The notes beneath the pieces were generated by a model. It had not been told where the DNA came from, ran no database searches, and worked only from the letters and a program-made list of their open reading frames with translations. Below, piece by piece: positions 11,161 through 23,600 of a DNA stretch of 64,000 nt (the first letter of the stretch is position 1; every line of letters starts with the position of its first letter). The stretch covers positions 13,171,067 through 13,235,066 of the forward strand of contig OX344758.2 of NCBI GenBank assembly GCA_947034885.2. The letters are read 5' to 3'. The translations under genes and the position numbers were made by a program. Origin of the DNA: Thuidium tamariscinum (lineage: Eukaryota > Streptophyta > Bryopsida > Hypnales > Thuidiaceae).

Positions 11161-11760
11161 GGTTCTAATTATTACCTTGCCAAAAATTGCAAATTAAATG
11201 AGAAAATTTGTTGCTTAGTGGTTTAATAACTCCGAATTGCGAAGGATTTAGAATGCAAGGTGCGTATTCTGAGAATGTAGGTTCTTTTGAGAAAATTTTA
11301 GCTTTTGTGATTTCGACCATGAATTGTACACATCAAATTTGAAGTTCACAATTCAGATTTGTCAGAATTTAGCAATTGAGGAATGTGTGCGCTTGTCTTT
11401 CTCGAATTAAATGCAGACAATTTGACAGATGGCTACATTGCATAAATTATGTAGGTCTTGCCTGCTTTGAGAAGATGAGTTTTCATCTTCCTTCCTTCAC
11501 AATTTCAAGCTTAGGATGTAGCATTTTTTTGATTATGGGTAAGCATGGTTTCATCATGGAAAAGTTCTTGTATGAGGGGAGAGTGAAATCTTAAGCTTTT
11601 AATAAATCTCTTGCATTGCAATGTACCATGTAGGAAAAGTCTGGGAGCTAGGGTTTAAACAATTCTGATACGGTACTTGTGAGCCGATGTCACTGAGGGA
11701 GGTCAAGCCATGCTAACATCTCTTGACATTGTCATTTTTGATTTGTAGTCTACATCTCCA
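11161..11760. other. Intergenic DNA, nothing recognised
   Basis: Intermediate composition. The 72-codon frame at 11376-11594 has no recognisable motif. No repeat ends were found. Confidence 0.4.
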
Positions 11761-12013
11761 GCCCACAAATTAAAGTGTGCCAAGCACTTGGGCTATAAAC
11801 AAAATTGACAATGGTAGGATTTGTGTCAATTGCCAGATTGCCATGGGTGAAAGTGGTCTTGGTGAGGATAGCAAAGTTCACGAGATACGGTGTAAAATTT
11901 ACTTTGAGGTGATCGGAAGGGACAAATTGCTTGTTCGCAAATTAGATTCCTTTTGGAAGCATGCAAGTAGAAGGAAGGCATGGGAATGGGTGGGATTGCT
12001 CATTCCGTGTGAG

Positions 12014-12044
12014 CAAGGTCTTATGACCGGGGTTCAACTCCCCT
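12014..12044 (+). other. tRNA-like T-arm and B-box (possible SINE or tRNA relic)
   Basis: GGGG-TTCAACT-CCCC at 12029-12043 is a tRNA T-stem and loop, and matches a pol III B-box. It is preceded by GGTC-TTAT-GACC, a 4-bp stem with 4-base loop. No acceptor stem, D-arm or A-box can be matched upstream, so this is not an intact tRNA. A tRNA-derived retroposon fragment is the likeliest reading. Confidence 0.35.
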
Positions 12045-12054
12045 GAGATTATTT

Positions 12055-12160
12055 TTTGTATTTGTAGCCAAAATGTTGTAGCCAAAATTGGGAGCCTCGC
12101 CAAAATGTTGTAGGAGAAACTGGGAGCCTCGCCACCACCTGCCCAACAAGAGTGGAATTT
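12055..12160 (+). repeat. Short local duplications (GCCAAAATGTTGTAG / TGGGAGCCTCGCCA)
   Basis: GCCAAAATGTTGTAG occurs twice and (T)GGGAGCCTCGCCA occurs twice, interleaved, within about 80 bp directly after the tRNA-like arm. Just downstream, AATTCGCTGACCCT resembles the right arm of the hairpin near 10865, so the two GC-rich blocks probably belong to one larger repeat. Confidence 0.45.
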
Positions 12161-12397
12161 TGTCGCCACATCCTGAACCCTGGAAGTTCTACAGTAGCCA
12201 GCAAGGAAGTATCAGTTGTAGGGCAAGTAGCCAATAAGGCGCCTCTATGGAACTACGGGCAGCGTCTCGCACGACTGCCCAGAATCCTTAAAAAATTCGC
12301 TGACCCTGCCCAGTGCCCACTCTGCCTGTCTCCCCATTTAAAAAAGAAAAAGAAAAAGACTTAACTTCTGTATGGAATGCCCATTTTTCATGCAAAC

Positions 12398-12727
12398 TAA
12401 GGTAGAAGGCTCAGTAATCGCCCATCTAAGGGGTGAAACTCAATTTGGGGGAGGTGGAATATCTTGAAATATTTTCAGTATATTTTCCTTGAAAGATAAG
12501 TGGAATTGACATTCAACTCAAGTTGTTTCATATTTTTTGGAGCTTTGTGGAATTAGTTATCAAATTTTGAAATTGAAAGGGCATAGGACTCTAAAATGGT
12601 GCCCTAGCTAAAATGTACACTATCACTACATTGTTGAAGGCTATGAAAAATCAACATGTACAAGCATTGTACATTTAAGGGAGACCACCATTTTAGAACC
12701 CGCTCCATTTAAGAGCCTTCTACCTTA
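12398..12727 (+). mobile_element. 330-bp MITE, TAAGGTAGAAGG family, copy 1
   Basis: Perfect 15-bp terminal inverted repeats, TAAGGTAGAAGGCTC and GAGCCTTCTACCTTA, bound a 330-bp non-coding element. Internal markers are TTTTTTGGAGCTTTGTGG, AAATGTACACTATCA and TGTACAAGCATTGTACATTT. Seven more copies in both orientations occur between 32.4 and 46.6 kb. This is the best-preserved copy at its ends. Confidence 0.8.
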
Positions 12728-14141
12728 TATATGCTTGAAGTATCTTGCAAAACTACACGTGGTAAAATTTTCAAAAATATGTGGTACAAATTGAGATTGT
12801 AAGCCTATCCAAAATCAATTTTGTCTCCTATAGGAACAATGGGACTTTAGGGTTTTTGGTGAACCTAATATGATAATCTACCCTATTTTGTACAATGTGA
12901 CAATTTTTGCTACCAATAGTCAATGTCTTACATTTCTAGTTGATCTATTTGATACATACATAGAGTATTTCATCCATTTCTCATCGTCCCCCATTTCCAA
13001 TCAATAGATTGTATGAAGTTGAGGTGTAATTCTTGGAGCAATTGTGGTACACTATGATTGGTTGCAAGGCTTTCATAAATGATGCTAGCCCTTGGTTGAT
13101 TTTGCAATCAACCTATACCACCATTATAGGTCAAAGAGAATCTTCTACTAAAAAATTCATAGTAATCATAATTTGTGTAACAAAATTCTAAAAAATATGG
13201 CATCTTTCCAAATTCTATTTTTGTACATGAAAAAAAAATTGCATTCAAAAAAGTTGCACTCTACATATGTGTGATTGATTAAGTGGTTGGAAATGGGTGA
13301 AACACTCTATACTACTTGTACCCTCGCATAGTTTTAATCAACCACTCTACTTCACAAATTTTCCTTAGCTATATCCATTTCATTAGGTCACATAAAAATT
13401 ATGTATCCACATATATACTAACTGTGCTATGAAAAATTTACATAATCCCTATCTATCAAGGCTTACTTATTTATAAAAGTTCCTACGACAAGATGTTTAC
13501 GCATAGCTATTATATATACACACATGCACACACGTGTATGCATATATATATATAAAATTTCAAGGACCCTATCTTTCAACTCATGTAATTTTCTAAAAAA
13601 TTGATAGGCTTGATTTGAAATGGTTCTTATCTAGTTGCTTATCTAGAATGGAAAGTAATAAATCATGCACAAATAATAATATCAATGCATATTTCTTCCC
13701 TTCCAAGAAAAATTTGAAAGTAGTAGCAATTCTCATCTTATGTTGAATTCAATACCATGACGCCACATACATAAACTTTGTAAAATAAATATCTCTAGAG
13801 TATAGTAATAGATTTCAAACATTTATTTTGAAAAGACAAATAGGCCACTAGTATGTATACTTTAGAAACCATCAAAAATCAATTTATTTCAAGTGATTTT
13901 TAGAAATTATAAATGGAATAGGTTTAGGTTTCTATGGATCCATTTGAAAATATGTCATTTCTTTAAAGGCCAATGAATCTTTGTCAATATAATGAAATTG
14001 CTATTAACACATTCATTTGTAGTCTACATCAAGAATAAATAAGAGAACCTCTTTGAATAAATAACCTCTCTAAGGTAACATTGATTGTAACATTGATTTG
14101 CCTTGGATTACACACAAATGTCATTAATGCAATGATTCTTC
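12728..14141. other. AT-rich intergenic DNA
   Basis: No gene, RNA or element boundary is recognised. A (TA)n/(CA)n-like microsatellite patch lies near 13510-13555. Confidence 0.5.
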
Positions 14142-15029
14142 TTAACCCCATAAATTATGTGGCTATATTTTCACCAAAAATGCTCTAAAAATGCCATTTC
14201 TAGAATAAGGACCAAATTTTAGGAAAAAAACAAACCCAAGTAATCATATGATCTTGTAGTATGCACACTTAAGAAAATTTGAAAAAATTTGAAATTTTTT
14301 TACCACTTCAATTGCAAGATATTAGCATTTGAATTCACAAAAAATTGTTCTTTACAAAAAAACTAGGAAGCTACACTTTACAAGCTTGCATTTGTATGAA
14401 AATAGTCTAAAATGGTGGTGCTTCTTTGGATTCATTCTTGAAATTGTTCAACATATAGGAAACAAATAGTAACTGTAGAAAGAAGTAGAGAATGATTCAA
14501 AATACAAAATTGTTAAGAATTTAGTTATGAATTTGAAAAATGCCAATGTCAATAGTTGCAATGTTCTAATAAATAATCTACATCCAATGATTTTATTTCT
14601 TTTGAAAATATTGAAAATAGAGTAAAATAAAGGACTTTGTAGTTTATTACAAAGTAGAGAATCCATGACTGCCCACAAACTAAAACTCCTCATAACTTTC
14701 ATCTCATTATCAAAATGGAATGGTTCAAAGCTTTCTTTGTATTAGTTGTATATATTAATCTAGAAAAATAATTTCAGTTTTTCTTTTTTTGATAAAAGTG
14801 GTTTTTTCAATCTACCTAAATTACCCATTTACAAAAAAAAAAGTAATATATTAGGCCATTATTACTTCTGACTAATATTTCCAAATGCCTTGATTTTTAG
14901 TGCACATGAAAGATATTCCTTGTCCCTACCTACTAAATTTTGAGCCCAAAACCTAAAAAGATCTAATCACACGTACTTGTCCAAAATTGCTGTGTACTAA
15001 ATTTAGCAAGCTAGTCCTTTAGGGATTAA
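14142..15029 (-). mobile_element. TTAA-bounded non-autonomous element, copy D (inverted)
   Basis: TTAACCCCATAAATTATGTGG at 14142 corresponds to the reverse complement of the right end of copy F, and GTCCTTTAGGGATTAA ends at 15029. The interior, read on the minus strand, matches copies E and G (GAAAGCTTTGAACCATTCC, TGGGCAGTCATGGATTCTCTAC). The length of 888 bp is close to that of copies F and G. It is non-coding. Confidence 0.7.
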
Positions 15030-15179
15030 TGTAATAACTTCTCTAATGTAATATAGTTGGTTAACCTAGTACCATCCGTATTACTTTACTATAATGAAAA
15101 TACCATTTTATTAACTCCATAACCCCAAAATAATGTAAACATTGTACTCATGGTCTCACTTATTGTGACAAAATATCAT

Positions 15180-15735
15180 TTTGTAAGGCAGTGGCTACCT
15201 CTTTTGAGCTCATTGTCATTGTGACAAACTGTCACAATGAGGTCATTAATTAATTTTGTTTTCATTTACCAACTACCCCCTAATCCCCTTCCAAACATTC
15301 AGAAATATTCAGAAATATTTAGATATTCAAAAATTCAGAAATATTTTTAATTGAATTTTTTTAGGACCTTCCACCTCCCCCCCTTTTTGTAATTTTGAGA
15401 ATCAGGTGAGCTTACAATCAATATGGGATAAGTCTGTGTATTCTCAAGTATGTATGCATATGCATATGTGTATATGCGTATCTTCATACTTGTATTTGTA
15501 TTTGTTGTATATGCATACTTGCATATATGTATTAGTATGTGCCCATATCCATACATGTGTATGGATATATACATATACGTATATGTATCAGAGTTTTTTT
15601 AGATCAATAGTGGAGGGCGCAGTTTGTGATTTTTTTTCTCAAAATAATCAATGGCTCTCGATTTTTAGGAGGGAGGGGGGGCTGTTAATTAATGGAAAAA
15701 ACATTGTTTGCCACTTTTCATCACATTGTCAAGCA
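15180..15735 (+). repeat. Composite repeat carrying a GTAT/CATAT-type hexamer array, copy 1
   Basis: It begins with CCTCTTTTGAGCTCATTGTCATTGTGACAAA, written here only as the shared phrase TGAGCTCATTGTCATTGTG, and ends in a G-run followed by a Tn-like TGGC..CATTGTCA end. The centre (about 15435-15590) is a degenerate array of six-base units such as TATGCA, GTATCT and TTGTAT. The same order (TGAGCTC phrase, hexamer array, G-run, CAATGACTGCCTC end) recurs at 45078-45640. Frames at 15347-15574 and 15406-15807 are products of the hexamer array and not genes. Confidence 0.5.
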
Positions 15736-15889
15736 CTCAGTTGCCAATCTCCAATAGAAATATCCTTCTATCGTACAATAGAATGGGCTGCTCGTTCCAT
15801 TGCTTAGCACTACTTATAAAGCTAGGCATTGTAAGATTTATCTTCCACAATACAATACAACTATTCCCTAGCAAGGGTTTTTTTCCCAT

Positions 15890-16185
15890 TTTTTGTGAAG
15901 TGCCAAAGTGCCAATACAAAATGTTACAGTGGTGTTCTAAATTTCAACATTCATCTACATATTGGATAGAAAATATCACATTACCACGTATCATATGTCC
16001 ATAAGTTTGTTTTCATCTTCAATTTGACAACGTCATCTAAGAAATTTTTTTAGTTCAAAGTTTTATGGTAAAAAACTTCATGGTTTTTTGCCATTCTTTG
16101 AACTGAATTATTTTTTTTGGAGGGGGGGGGTACAATGTGGCACTAGAAAGCCAAATAAAAAAAGCCTTGCTCTATGGTTGCCTAG
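15890..16185 (+). repeat. 270-bp dispersed repeat (GAAGTGCCAAAGTG family), copy 1
   Basis: It shares GTGAAGTGCCAAAGTG, TTGGATAGAAAATATCACATT and a terminal GGCACTAGAAAGCCAAA with copies at 17735-17985, 38790-39050 and 39235-39500. The ends are loosely inverted (TTTTTTGTGAAGTGCC and its counterpart), so it may be an old MITE. It is non-coding. Confidence 0.5.
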
Positions 16186-16702
16186 TGCTTAGCGCAGTAG
16201 GAGACCTTCTACTATAGTAGGTACCCCATCAAAGTGCAGTTGACCTTAAAGCATCATCTACAACTTCTGTACATTTCCAAAATTAGTTATGTACACAGAT
16301 TGTAGATGGCACTTTCACTTCAGAAATAAACTTTGACCCTTAATAACTTTTGCATATTGTATTTAAATGCTACGTTCTTTGGTGCATTGGAACATGATTT
16401 CACTTGTCAACAAGACTGTATGGAAATTTGAACAGCCTAAAAGTAGTAACTAGGCATAGTACCAATTTTTGGTGCTTTTGGGTGTACCCACCTTATACCT
16501 TAAATTTTGTATGCACACATAAAATCTTAGAAGTGCATGCATTACCTCTCTAAGAGAATTGTAAGAAGTAAGCTCGAGCTCTAGGGTAGAGAATCCTTGT
16601 CACAAATTTATAATGCATGATATGCACATTGCACTAAATTATCACAAAATCCATACAAATCTCAACAAGTGCCATTGGAAGTGAGTGAAAAGTGATGAGC
16701 AT
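16186..16702. other. AT-rich intergenic DNA
   Basis: No open frame of note, RNA gene or repeat end is recognised in this stretch. Confidence 0.5.
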
Positions 16703-17675
16703 GGTTGCTAGTATGTGAGCATAGAAGTGTGAGCCTATGAGCCTCAAAGATGATGCATCTATAGTATAGGGGTGAATGCAAGAAACACTTGTACTATTTG
16801 TTGCGTTTTACTACTACTCATGACTTTTTCAGGAGTACTTTAAAATTAGAAAATTAGTTTGAAAAAAATTTGAAAAATATGAACAATGTATAGACCTCTA
16901 AGATGAAGGTTTTCAGTGAAGGAAATTGATAGAAAAATTCTCTAAGTAGGAGAATTTAAAAAGCGCCAAACCTCAAGAAAATACATGCCTTCATGTTTTA
17001 ATTCGGGAAAAATAGTAAAAATAAATAAATACAAAAAATAAAAATTGTCCATTTTCAAAAATTCTCTAGAGATGGTCATTCACTAAAAAACCCATCAAAA
17101 TAATATTTTATATGTTTCAAAATTAAATCAGAAAAAAGCTCACTTTGTAGACTTCCACACCACATAAAAATAACTTTTTTTAAAAATCCCTCATGTGGAG
17201 AGATGTAAGTCTACTAGAAGACTATTTCATCCAAATTTCATCTCAAAATCATTAAAAAAAAGGTACTCCTTAGTACTAAAAACCTCCAAATTGTCATTTG
17301 TGACATTTAATCACTAGTACTATTTTAGTATTAAACTATTTTTGAAAACTATGAAAAAAATTTGTATTGTGTATGATAGACATGAGTACCTTCTCTAGAA
17401 ATCTCGAGTCATTTCAAGCAAAAATGAAAAAGTTATGGCCAAAAAACAGATCAGCACTTAGCTTGTGATAGAAAATAGTACAAGTGTTTCTTGCATTCAC
17501 CCATAAGTGCTTATACTATAGAAAACTTCTATGATAAGAGTATATTTATACTATAGGTACCTATATTATAGGTGTTTTTATTATAAATACCTTCAAAGGT
17601 GGTAGTATATCTACTTATATACATATTAGAAAGTCACATGCTCGCATATTCATGCTCACATACTAGTATCATTGA
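16703..17675 (+). mobile_element. GTGAGC-family element, copy 2, split by a younger insertion
   Basis: The left end is CATGGTTGCTAGTATGTGAGC; the right end is GCTCACATACTAGTATCATTG. Flanking decamers AAGTGATGAG and AAGTGGTGAG match at 9 of 10 positions, consistent with a 10-bp target duplication. About 240 bp belong to this element; the remaining 733 bp (16770-17502) are a TGCAAGAAA element inserted into it. It is non-coding. Confidence 0.65.
16770..17502 (+). mobile_element. 725-bp TGCAAGAAA element, copy 2, with perfect 30-bp terminal repeats
   Basis: Positions 16770-16799 and 17473-17502 are exact reverse complements over 30 bases, beginning GGGTGAATGCAAGAAACACT. The element interrupts the GTGAGC-family element at a phrase that reads CTATGGTATAAGT in uninterrupted relatives, so the empty site is visible inside the window. 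A 3-base ATA is repeated at the junctions. It has no coding frame. Perfect termini make this the youngest-looking copy of the family here. Confidence 0.8.
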
Positions 17676-17734
17676 AGTGGTGAGTTTGATAATGAAAGGC
17701 TCCCTCTAAAAGAGACTAGGTTGTTTTTTTCATT

Positions 17735-17985
17735 TTTGAAGAAGTGATATAAAGTGATAAAATGGTGTTCCAAATTGCAACATTCATCCACTTATTCAAT
17801 GTATAGTATGGTTTTCATCCACAATCAAGCAATTTCATCTAATGTTTTTTTTTATTTCAAAGTTGTCTAGCAATTTCATCCAAGTTATTTGGCATTTTTA
17901 TAGCCTTGTTTAGCCAGATTATTTTTTCTAGTGCAATTTGGCACCAAAAAGGCAAAAGAAAAAGTCCTTGAGACAACATGACTGA
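17735..17985 (+). repeat. 270-bp dispersed repeat (GAAGTGCCAAAGTG family), copy 2
   Basis: Matches copy 1 in order: GAAGTGATATAAAGTG, AACATTCATCCACTTATT, TTTCATCCAAG..TTTTTGGC and a terminal GGCACCAAAAAGGCAAAAG. It is more decayed at its left end. Confidence 0.45.
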
Positions 17986-20300
17986 ACCTTGCACATGGTC
18001 ATTACCTGCCCAAACTTCATGCCAAACAAGAGAAGAAAAGAATGCTACCATAATATAATCTACATCTTGGAACAACTTCCCTCCTAATGAATGATCAAAC
18101 CTTAGGGTTTATTGGTATTGTCCTTATGGACAAAGCCCATGGTGTCAACTTAGTGAGTTTTTTATCTCTATTTTCAAATCTTATCTATAACCCTATTCAC
18201 ATTGCATAGATAAACATTTGTTTAGGAGGCTGCCTAGGCAGACCCTATTTGGTCAAGGGGTAGAGGCTGCCTAGGACCTAGGTGAACCCTTGGCTAGCTA
18301 AGAAGGGTTGACTACACAAACTTCATTGAGTTCACTATTTGTTTCATTTTAATAATTTTGTTTAATTTCCCCTCTATTCTAGCAATAAAACTAATATTAT
18401 TGGTCACCTAAAACAGAGCTTCACGATCACACCATTCTTGTTTTCATCTCTTGCTTTCATTAGAAAGCATTCAATGCCCTTCATGCTTTTTGTTGCAGTA
18501 CAAATAGAGCTCTTGCTGAGTTGAACTAGGTCTTCATCTTTGTTCCGGAGGTCCTTTGTGGGAGTTTCCTACAAAAGAAGCTAACAAGAATTCTAAGATA
18601 CCCATATATGCCCACACAATTAGCGAAACCAAAATGTAAGTGCTTTTGCTCAAGTGAAGGCAAGTTTTTCAATTGAGGTGGAGCATGAGAGAGCACAAAG
18701 AAGATGAGCTCCAGCGCCATCGATTTGATGGTGGTGTACACTGCACAATGACGTGTTTGTAGAAAGGCACAATGGGCAACAAAACTCGTAGTCAGGGAGT
18801 GAAGAAAGTGACACAGAGGAGACTAGGTTGCTAGCAAAATTTGTATGAACTAACTCACCTTCTAGCTTGCAACCGCGTAAATTTGAACTGTTGTGTACAG
18901 AGCCTAGAGCTCTGGAGTACTTGTTGAAAGCCTTGGAATCAGATTATGTGTGAGAATGACAACCTTCAATTCAAACTTTGGAATGTACTGGTTCAATATT
19001 GGTTTCAAAAAACTCAAGGAAAACCCAAGGAATCAACTTAGCTAGCTCCTTCACAAGCGTGTTGGATTCTTAAGCTTCCCACCAGCATCCAGAGGCACAC
19101 AAGACCAGCCTGATTTGCCTACCCGTCGACCTTATAAAGGCTTAATGGGGGGTGTTGAATGTCTCACGTGATAGATCCCCAACCAAGACTCACCAATTTC
19201 TTTGGAATTTTCTCTGACAACACTTGGCTCCACACCCTGTTCTTTGGCACCCACCAAGGTAGAGTAGTTACCTGGAACTTGAAGAAGCCTACATGCGGGA
19301 CCTTGGTGTAAATCAGTAGCTTAGCCTTGATTCTTCTCTACAGTCATCTCCAGGGTTTGCCCTCGGCTTCCGTCGTTTGTTCTTGGTTCACCTCTTGGAA
19401 GAAACTCTTGGAAGAAACTCTGGGTTTCAAAAAAGAAAACCAAAAAACTTTGAACTATGCAATGCAACTTTGAACTTTGAATTGACATGCAAATCCAGTA
19501 CAGTTTTAAATAAAATGGTTCAGAGAGAGACACGCATCGACTTGGGTAAAGGCAAATGCACGTGAAAAAACGAAATCGACGATAAAATTGTACTTAATCC
19601 ATATATTAGTGTTCGATACATTTTCCATATTCCATAGATGGTTAGTTTTCAAATAGTTAGCACGTTCCCTGACGGCGATCTGGAGCCTGAAATCTCTACC
19701 TGTCCTAGATTATTACGCACGATGCACTTGAATGTCACAATTTTCGCACTCTGAAACAGGCCAGATTCACACATACGATCATTGACGGTGTTCCAAAAGT
19801 CGTCAAAATAAACCCTTCAACCTAACTTTTAGCAAATCCTCAGGATCCACAAAGATCACCAGATTGACAATCAACTTTCAGTTTGGCTGCCTAATAGACG
19901 CCGTTGCCCACAAAAAAAAATTTCAACCATCTCTCGGGACAGGCTCTAAGAGATCAAAACACGTCAGGTGAAGAAATGATACAAAAAAATCTGAATATTC
20001 AATTCCTACCAATATCAAAAGCTCCGTTGTTCGCCTGTTTCCAGAGTTAATTGGCTCAACCGGTAAGTTGTAGGCGTTAACATCCTGAAGATCACTGATT
20101 ATGTTATCATGGATTTGGTTTATCAAGTATTTTCAGAGATATGAAAGTCACCATGTTGCAGGTTACTTGCACCAAGCACCGCGGTCGTGGCTTATCAATC
20201 AATTTGCTTCGTAAGACAGTCAGAGACAATCATAGTTTTGCTACCAAACAAACGAGCAACAAGGTGCAAAGCAAAACATACTATCCAGAAAAATTGAAAG
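17986..20300. other. Intergenic DNA downstream of the kinase gene
   Basis: Composition is somewhat less AT-rich around 18.5-19.4 kb. A 51-codon frame starting at ATG 19158 on the plus strand (MSHVIDPQPR...) is free of stops but matches nothing I recognise; other short frames (18526-18741, 19321-19533) overlap or contradict it. An exact local duplication CTTGGAAGAAACTCT occurs near 19395-19422. The kinase 3' untranslated region may extend into 20.3-20.7 kb. Confidence 0.35.
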
Positions 20301-20694
20301 GAGGGCACAAACATGTGGCATGATGATTCAATGAATTTTTACTCTGCAAGCTGCTTTTGCAAGCTCATGACGTCGGCACTCATGCGATCAGTAGAGTAAA
20401 CTTGCTGCTACAAATCTGGGTGCAAATAAAAGTACCTGGCTGGCTACTAATTAACAGTAGTGAACGTAGGTGAGACTGATGTACGTTTCCGTAACTTGGT
20501 GGCAGGGGAAGATCGTTCATGAGGGCTCCCAGCTGGCCAGCGGGCATGCATTCTTCTTCATGCTCCGACGGTCCCTGGATCCCAAACTGCACCCAATGAT
20601 CGCACGCGACGAAGTCCTGATTGACTGCCGGTTGAATATTGAACATTCTTCTAAACTAAAAATATATGCACAATTGATGGAGCTGGCTGGCTAG

Positions 20695-23600
20695 CTACGC
20701 CCAACGGGACTCCTTTCCCACCCATTTGTCCAACGCCCGCTGCAAAATCCCTCGCGTCACCGGCTTGCTGATGTAATCGTCCATCCCCGACGCTTTGCAC
20801 TTCTCGACCTCCCCTTCGGCGGTGGCCGCCGTCAACGCCACGATGGGCAAGTGCCGTGAGATGCAGCCTTTCTGCCGTATCATCCGCGCTGTGTCAAACC
20901 CGTCCATGATCTGAACTCCGGGTCACACGACCACCACGCCACACAAGGAGTCCGTCAGTTGCCAAGGCATGGAATTAATACATACGGGCCAGCTATCATT
21001 GAAAACAAGTGGATTGCGACACTGACGGAGTAATCCACCGAGCTCTCTCGCTCGCTCCAGAGACGGACTGAGAAGTAGGACTGTAGGCAACTGGCTATAT
21101 AAGTAGGTGTGCCGCAATAAATGGAAGCATGCATGGTTCACGTAACGTACCGGCATGTGACAATCCATAAATATAATGTCGTACTCGTTCGTCCGTTGTA
21201 ATATCTCAATCGCTTCCACCCCGTCATTCGCTACATCCACCTGACAACCCAAATTATTCAGGAGTCGTTGAGCCACCATTTGGTTGACCTTGTTGTCCTC
21301 CTGCAATAGCAACAAGAAAGGAGTCACTGATAACGTTAGTGAATGGAAGACCACCGGACGAGCGACAGTGACCGCGAATTGGGAGTGAAGTAAAATGCAT
21401 GCATTGATCCACGTAGAATTCCTTCTGCCATCAAATTACATATTCAGCCCCAGATTGATTATCCAGTTGATCTTTGAAATCAAACTGCTAGCTCAAATTC
21501 GTTGAAGCAAGTCCAGACTAGATTGCAACAGACTTCAAGTTGACCAGTAAGCAAGTTCTTGAAAACAAGTGTCTGATCGAGAAGGTCCATATAGACATGC
21601 ATACCACTACAAGAATCCTGGGATTTTCCACCATAGCCGCACTGGTATCCAGCGAGGACGCTGGACTGTCCATGGACTCCAGCTGTTGATCAAAACTGCC
21701 CCTGCTCCTGGATGCCGCTGAAACCAGTCCATTGCTGACCGACGTCGACGAGTACAGCCCATTCATGGGCTCACATCGAATCAAATGACCTGCACATGGA
21801 TGGACATCACAGTGTCGATGGTCAACACACTATTCAGCTCACCGTAAGTACGTATCAGAGCAAGATGGAAGGGTCGGTAGTGCATCTTCGAATATACAAC
21901 CAGTGGGGGCATATATCATGTATCTCCAATTACTTGGAATAATAATCTGTGGCGAATCATTGAGGGAAGGACCTAGCTGGATTGAAATACTTTATTACAC
22001 CAGCAGCTGGTCCATCATGTATTACTATGTGAAGAGAAGTAATGAAATACGAGAAGCGAGCGAGCGACGTTAGATATCGATGAGTCTGTCCGCGCGTCAT
22101 CGTACCTGTATCGAGTGTGAAATCCGGCTTCATGCGGATCAGCTTGGTGCCCCCTGAGAGCGCCACCGACAAGGCATCTCGCAAGTAGGCTTGGCGCGGA
22201 GGCCTGCTGAAGCAAGCACAGCATCCCAGCTCCGCCAACACCAGCTGCGAGGGCAGACTCTGGCCCACGTGCCCCAACATCACCAGTTGGGGTCTTTTGA
22301 AACCTGGGGACTCCGACGAGGCTTTCCGAAACTCATAGCTCAAGTGTTCCACCAGGGATCGGTCGGCGATCGCAACTGCACATATGAAGGGGTCAAAACC
22401 AATTCGAATCAATTAACGTGACAGGCATACAGTCATTCAAAGAAAATCTATCGAGGAATGAAAATCCGAAACAACAAATTGAAGGTACTTATTGATTAAA
22501 CAATTAATAAATACTTTGATTGTGCAATCAGTGTTACGTTGTTCATGCCAACATTCATTGTTGTTTTTGTGTGTGTATACACCTAACCAAATCCATTACT
22601 GAAGATAGACAATTGCTCAACGAGATCGATCGATCGATTCCATTAAATGCAACCACATACCATGAAATGGTACCCCTTGAACCGTGGCCTCCTTGACGGC
22701 AACCATGGCTTCTTCCACGGTGCTGCAAGTGTGTGAGTCCAGGCTCCAGGCTCGCATTTGATCACACAGCGCCTCCTTGGTCTTCTCATGCCGATCCACC
22801 ACCAAAATGCGCCACAATTTCTTCGCCGGAAGGTGACACACGGCCCCCGAGGAGGCTTCATCGGAATTGCAGCTGCTGTCCATGGCGCCCAAGGCCCCGT
22901 CGCTGCTGCAGATGACGGGGGGCTTGTCCCCTTCCTCCGAAGCTGGATCCAGCTCCAGAGGGATGGTGAAGGTGAACTGAGACCCCTTGCCTTCTTCGCT
23001 TTCCACGCCGATGCTGCCGCCCATAAGTTCCACCAGCCGTTTGGACACCGCCAGGCCCAGGCCTGTGCCCCCGTACGTGCTGGTCGTGGAGGCGCTGCAT
23101 TGGGTGAACTTTTCAAACAGCAAGTCCAACTTCGAGGCCGCAATGCTGCCAACATAGATTCAAAAAAACGATCATAAGAGTGATTTCAGGATACAGTCAA
23201 AGGATTATAATAACACCGATTGTCATCCAGAAAAAGGGATTGATGACATGACACGCGCGGGTTCCAAGGGTGGGTTACATTCGAAGTACAAGCGCGGGGT
23301 CCAGAGGAGTTAAAACGATGGAGAGATGCATGGAATGGAGCTCACCCTATGCCAGTGTCAACCACGGAGAACCGGAACCACCGGACGGTGCGAGGCATCT
23401 CCACCATCATATCTTCATCACTGTCGTCATGACCAGAATTGTGACAGTGAGTGGGGGTGGCAGTCGCTTCGGATAATTGGGGAGCGGAAGAGCTTGGATC
23501 CCTCCGATGAATCTCCATGACTTGGTCAACAGCATCGTTCACTTGGTTCTGCGTCATAACTTGATCTGTCTCAGAAAGCTCTACAGACTCACCAGCTGCC

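Noticed and set aside
19158..19313. 51-codon frame MSHVIDPQPR... as a gene
   Set aside because: Short, no recognised domain, no supporting exons; it could be a retroelement relic but nothing shows that.
22617..23155. Large overlapping frames on both strands over the kinase exon
   Set aside because: They are shadows: only the frame giving the F-box, GGTGLGL and ILVVD is consistent with the neighbouring exons.
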